This document shows positions 60,690-64,000 of a DNA stretch of 64,000 nucleotides, one piece after another. How positions within the stretch are numbered: the first letter of the stretch is position 1; every line of letters begins with the position of its first letter. Location of the stretch: the NCBI GenBank assembly GCA_948144175.1, contig CANXME010001298.1, positions 186,001 through 250,000 of the forward strand, written 5' to 3'. This DNA is from Closterium sp. NIES-65 (Eukaryota > Streptophyta > Zygnematophyceae > Desmidiales > Closteriaceae). The notes below the pieces were generated by a model, which worked only from the letters and a program-made list of their open reading frames with translations, did no database searches and was not told where the DNA came from. The position numbers and the translations under genes were made by a program.

Positions 60690-63459
60690 CTGTGCACAGG
60701 AGCGCGGGGGAGAGAACAGACGAAAAATGGTGAAATAAGGTTACCGGTATGAACGTGGTGATAAGATGGTTGAACACATCAAAGAAGCATCCAATTGGTG
60801 CGGTGCTGACAATGGAAAATGCGCCTCGCACTGGGGAGGCATTTGAAATGGTAAACAGAAAAGTAGAGCATCAAATGTTGGTAACTTAGGGGAACCAGCT
60901 TGAAAGACCACTACAGCTGGGAAAGCCATTACAGCTGGGAAAGCCACTACAGCTGGGAAACAGGGCTCTTGCTAGGATCTGAGGGCGTCTGATTCTGTCA
61001 GACGGGTCCCCCAGGCAAAACAATTGTTTTGTCTGATCTAGATTGGAAAATCAGATGGATATAAAAAAATGAGTCTGAAAATCAGACCATCAGACCAAAA
61101 TGGTCTGATAACGAGAGCCCTGCTGGGAAAGCAACTACAGCTGGGAAAGCAACTACAGCTGGGAAAGCAACTACAGCTGGGAAAGCAACTACAGCTGGGA
61201 AAGCAACTACAGCTGGGAAAGCAACTACAGCTGGGAAAGCAACTACAGCTGGGAAAGCAACTACAGCTGGGAAAGCAACTACAGCTGGGAAAGCAACTAC
61301 AGCTGGGAAAGCAACTACAGCTGGGAAAGCCACTGCAGCTGGGAAAGCCACTGCAGCTGGGAAAGCAACTACAGCTGGGAAAGCCACTGCAGCTGGGAAA
61401 GCAGCTACAGCTGGGAAAGCAACTACAGCTGGGAAAGCCACTACAGCTGGGAAAGCCACTACAGCCGGGAAAGACACTACAGCTGGGAAAGCCACTATAG
61501 CTGGGAAAGCCACTACGGCTGGGAAAGCCAGCGAAAGTGCAACGCAGTCACTGCTGAAGCACAACATCACATGCTGCTCCTCCTTTATAGGAACATTCCT
61601 TGTCCAGTCACAGTTGACTCAAAAAAGGAGATTCCCCATAAGAGGAGTACCACATCTCAATACTTGTTTGAACTTTGCCACACTTAATGAAATAATTCAT
61701 TCAACAGTTCAACAATGATACACTTCAGAACACTTCATTATGACAAGTCACCACACTCAGTTCAACCACGCTTCATCCCACACACGCACCTTGGGAATGT
61801 CTTTGACCGACGAGCTGAAGTGCCAGAGCCCGTCAGGCTGCAGTGCGGGCGGCGAGACGGCGTGCAGGAGGAACGGGATGGGCTGCACACAGAGGGTGCC
61901 GAACTTGGCAATGTAGACATCCGAGCTCTTGAAGGGCACCATGCTGCCGAGGACAAGGGCACCGGGGTGGAGGGAAAGCGAGGAAAATAATAGTTAGTGG
62001 AGATAAATGGAGAGGTAAGGGCAGGGGAAGGAACCATTTTCTCACTCAGTAGTGAACACACACAGACAGGTTTGTTACCAAGTGCAACAGCACATGCACA
62101 TGAACAGCAAGCAGAGTCACAACAATGAGGGCCCTGCACTCACCACCCTACCACCTCCCCTCCCTGCACTCACCACCCTACCACCTCCCCTCCCTGCACT
62201 CACCACCCTACCACCTTCCCCTGCACTCACCACCCTACCACCTTCCCCTGCACTCACCACCCTACCACCTCCCCTCCCTGCACTCACCACCCTACCACCT
62301 TCCCCTGCACTCACCACCCTACCACCTTCCCCTGCACTCACCACCCTACCACCTTCCCCTGCACTCACCACCCTACCACCTTCCCCTGCACTCACCACCC
62401 TACCACCTTCCCCTGCACTCACCACCCAGCCACCTCCCTTCCCCTGCATGGCACTCACCACCCGGCGAGCCCTTGCTTCACGATGAGCCGGAAGTCCCGC
62501 CGCTTGCTGCCCGGCCTCGTGCGCCCAGTCCTGCATCCGGGGAGAGAGAGGCATGGAAAGGCGAAGTTGGGGTGGGGTAAATCGCGGGGGAGGGGAAGAG
62601 GAAGGGGGGGAGGGAGGAAGGAATGATATGGTGTGACTCACAGCAATGCGAGAGCCAGCTAGGGGGGTGAGAGCACGAGTTGCAGCGCAGAGGCGGTTCC
62701 TTACATCACTCTCATCAAGCCACCAGCCCCTTTTTCCACGCATCCCGTCACTCCTTGTTCTATGCAGCCCCTTGCATTACTGCGAGCCAGAAGCATTGAC
62801 GAGCAGACTAGAGAAGGCCGGGGCCTGTGGAACAATTGACGTGCCTTGCAGTCAAGCCAGCATCCCTATCTTTCCCCAACCTGCAGGCAAGTGCTTTGGA
62901 GATTCCAGAAACGTCACTTGAAACGCATTCAGTCAACTCTCCTTGATCTCTGACAGCCCTGCACCTTCCATTCCCACCACCGCTTCTTTGCACCCCTCCA
63001 CGTATCCATTCCCCCCCTATCCCCCCTCCCCATCCCCATCCTCCATCACCCTACCCATCCCCCTCCCCCTCCCCCTCACCATGCTCTAACCGCCAACGGC
63101 TTCCTGTCTGACGTGGCATGGATGGTGAACGTGGACCAATCAAACCGCCACCTCAGCTGAGGCCAGTCGACAGCTGGCATCTCTGGTACACAGCCCCAAG
63201 GGGGGGACTGCACTGCTGCCACTGCTGCTGCTGCCTCTGCGTCTGGGAGACTGGAAGGCTGAGAGCTGTGAGGGTTGTGGGGGGTTTGAGGGGAAGGGGA
63301 GTCTGACGAGATGGAGGTGGTGTGGGGAGTGAGGGAGGAGGGGGTGGGGTTGGTGGGGCTCGTCCAGGTGAGGGAGGGGCGGGAGGAGGCGGGGCGAGAG
63401 GCGCAGGAGGAGTTGACGTGCAGGAGAGAGGTGAGGAAGGAGCCGGTCGCATCGTAGAC
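60540..63459 (-). CDS. Second copy of the PhoPQ/AprA-like gene, C-terminal part (4 exons)
   Basis: On the minus strand four exons (63459-63080, 62530-62459, 61943-61790, 60689-60540) join in phase to 251 codons and a TGA. They pair one to one with the last four exons of the plus copy, with two in-frame length differences (12 bp and 3 bp) and a low percentage of substitutions, some of which change residues (for example E to K and L to F in the last exon). No visible exon is broken. The nucleophile, Asp and His exons lie right of the window, so completeness cannot be judged. Its 3' end stops 257 bp short of element F, and no homology with the plus copy is seen beyond the stop codon. The gene pair is tail to tail. 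Confidence 0.83.
60909..61530 (+). repeat. 18-bp minisatellite, split by a MITE
   Basis: Unit CTACAGCTGGGAAAGCAA (or GCCA) repeats three times at 60909-60960 and about 22 times at 61123-61530. The 18-bp length keeps frames open on both strands, which explains the long artificial reading frames there. Confidence 0.9.
60961..61122. mobile_element. hAT-like MITE (162 bp) inside the 18-bp minisatellite
   Basis: Ends CAGGGCTCTT and CAGGGCTCTC (inverted), typical hAT termini. A perfect 8-bp duplication CTGGGAAA lies at 60953-60960 and 61123-61130, derived from the minisatellite unit. Subterminal TCTGA/TCAGA motifs are frequent. Confidence 0.9.
61790..61943 (-). CDS. Minus copy exon, MVPFKSSDVYIAKFGTLCV segment
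   Basis: The exon has one base plus 51 codons, one codon shorter than the plus copy, and ends DIPK before GTGCGT. Most residues after AKFGTLCVQPIPFLLH are the same as in the plus copy. Confidence 0.8.
62130..62458 (-). repeat. Donor-anchored minisatellite in the minus gene
   Basis: On the minus strand the array starts at the splice donor of exon 62530-62459. Units of 28 or 31 bp each begin GTGAGTGCAGGGGAAGGTGG or GTGAGTGCAGGGAGGGGAGG, about 11 copies, so the donor itself is repeated. The plus copy has a related but shorter array at the same place (10034-10195). Confidence 0.88.
62459..62530 (-). CDS. Minus copy exon with RRDFR motif
   Basis: Seventy-two bases, same phase as the plus copy, ending at GGGTG before GTGAGTGC. 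Encodes RRDFRLIVKQGLAG. Its donor is followed on the minus strand by a long array of repeats that each carry the donor sequence again (62130-62458). Confidence 0.82.
62531..63079 (-). other. Intron of the minus gene, nothing recognised
   Basis: Pyrimidine-rich on one side and mixed elsewhere. Slightly longer than the plus-copy partner (9586-9961). No element termini seen. Confidence 0.5.
63080..63459 (-). CDS. Minus copy exon: linker and start of C-terminal domain
   Basis: The exon starts after CTTTCAG (minus strand) with VYDATGSFLTSLLHVNSS and ends in TG before GTGAGG. It is 380 bp, 12 bp shorter than its partner at 9194-9585. The Ser/Thr/Pro/Ala linker is diverged while VDWPQLRWRFDW and DRKPLAVRAW are kept. 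Confidence 0.82.
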
Positions 63460-64000
63460 CTGAAAGGTTGGGTGGTAGGAGACAGGGAAATCAGAGAAGG
63501 GGAGGGGGTGTCAACGGGGAGGGGGGTGTCAACGGGGAGGGGGGTGTCAACGGGGAGGGGGTGTCAACGGGGAGGGGTTGTAGAAGGCAAGGGGATAAGC
63601 GAGGGGGTTGAGGTGGGAGGCGACAGGAGAATAGGGGTGAGAAGAAAAAGGAGAGGGAGGCACCCTAAGTGTGCAGTATGAGGGGGACTGGGGGTGAGGG
63701 AGGGGGGAGGATGAGGGGGGAGGATGAGGGGGGAGGATGAGGGGGGAGGATGAGGGGGGATTTCAAAAGAGAGGGGACAAAAGGAGGGGACAGGGACGGC
63801 CTCATCAGAACCAGGAAGAGGGTGAGGCAGAAGGGGGTGAGGGAGAAGGGGGTGAGGCAGAAGGGGGTGAGGCAGAAGGGGGGGTGAGGCAGAAGGGGGT
63901 GAGGCAGAAGGGGGTGAGGCAGAAGGGGGTGAGGCAGAAGGGGGTGAGGCAGAAGGGGGTGAGGCAGAAGGGGGTGAGGCAGAAGGGGGTGAGGCAGAAG
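63460..64000 (-). repeat. Intron of the minus gene with three short tandem arrays
   Basis: Plus-strand units: GGGGGTGTCAACGGGGAGG about four to five times (63505-63575), GAGGGGGGAGGAT about four times (63705-63760) and the 15-mer GAGGCAGAAGGGGGT about eleven times from 63820 to the window end. No exon was recognised here. Confidence 0.75.

Larger units (their letters stand above)
60690..61789 (-). other. Last intron of the minus gene
   Basis: About 1.1 kb, like the 1.2 kb last intron of the plus copy, but with different content: an 18-bp minisatellite and a small hAT-like MITE inside that minisatellite. No further gene is seen. Confidence 0.7.

Noticed and set aside
60909-61530. CRISPR-like array
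   Set aside because: The 18-bp units are directly adjacent with no unique spacers and lie in an intron; it is a minisatellite.
61069-61570. Long reading frames on both strands in the 18-bp array
   Set aside because: The unit length is a multiple of three without stops in several frames, so open frames arise by default.

Overview
The window is nuclear DNA from a eukaryote, most likely of the green lineage (alga or early plant). It has GT-AG introns (and one GC-AG intron), many Ty1/Copia LTR elements primed by initiator-Met tRNA, a chromodomain-type Ty3/Gypsy element, and short hAT-like and Tourist-like MITEs. The species cannot be fixed from the sequence alone. There is no sign of bacterial gene organisation, rRNA, tRNA genes or CRISPR.

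Host genes. Two copies of one gene point at each other across the window. The plus copy shows eight exons from 162 to 12320 (395 codons to the stop; its first exons lie left of the window). The minus copy shows its last four exons from 63459 down to 60540 (251 codons; its 5' part lies right of the window). The protein belongs to the PhoPQ-activated pathogenicity-related family (PF10142: bacterial PqaA, Dictyostelium AprA). A Ser-Asp-His set of an alpha/beta-hydrolase fold is visible in the plus copy. Every visible exon of both copies is open and all splice phases agree. Several introns carry minisatellites that begin at the splice donor and repeat it.

Mobile DNA. The 48 kb between the two stop codons is a nest of LTR-element fossils. 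From left to right: element A (Copia, minus, inside an intron of the plus gene and itself hit by two hAT-like MITEs); element B (Copia, plus, 12339-19923, starting 18 bp after the plus gene's stop); a Copia RT fragment (21230-21720); element G (degraded Ty3/Gypsy, about 21790-46190). G is split by element C (Copia, 23315-37388), which is itself split by element D (Copia, minus, 24433-31989). G is split again by element E (Copia, 37602-44487, carrying a foreign solo LTR) and by a small solo LTR. Last comes element F (a different Copia lineage with LTRs of about 440 bp, 46709-60282), split by element H (Copia, 47308-54713). C, D, E and H are one family with very short LTRs (126-134 bp), the same polypurine tract and an unusual Gag zinc-binding motif; B is a relative. 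All are broken copies.

By-eye LTR mismatch gives a rough age order: C oldest (about 11%), then B (about 7%), with D, H, F and E at about 3-5%. The right edge of the window is minus-copy intron full of short tandem repeats.
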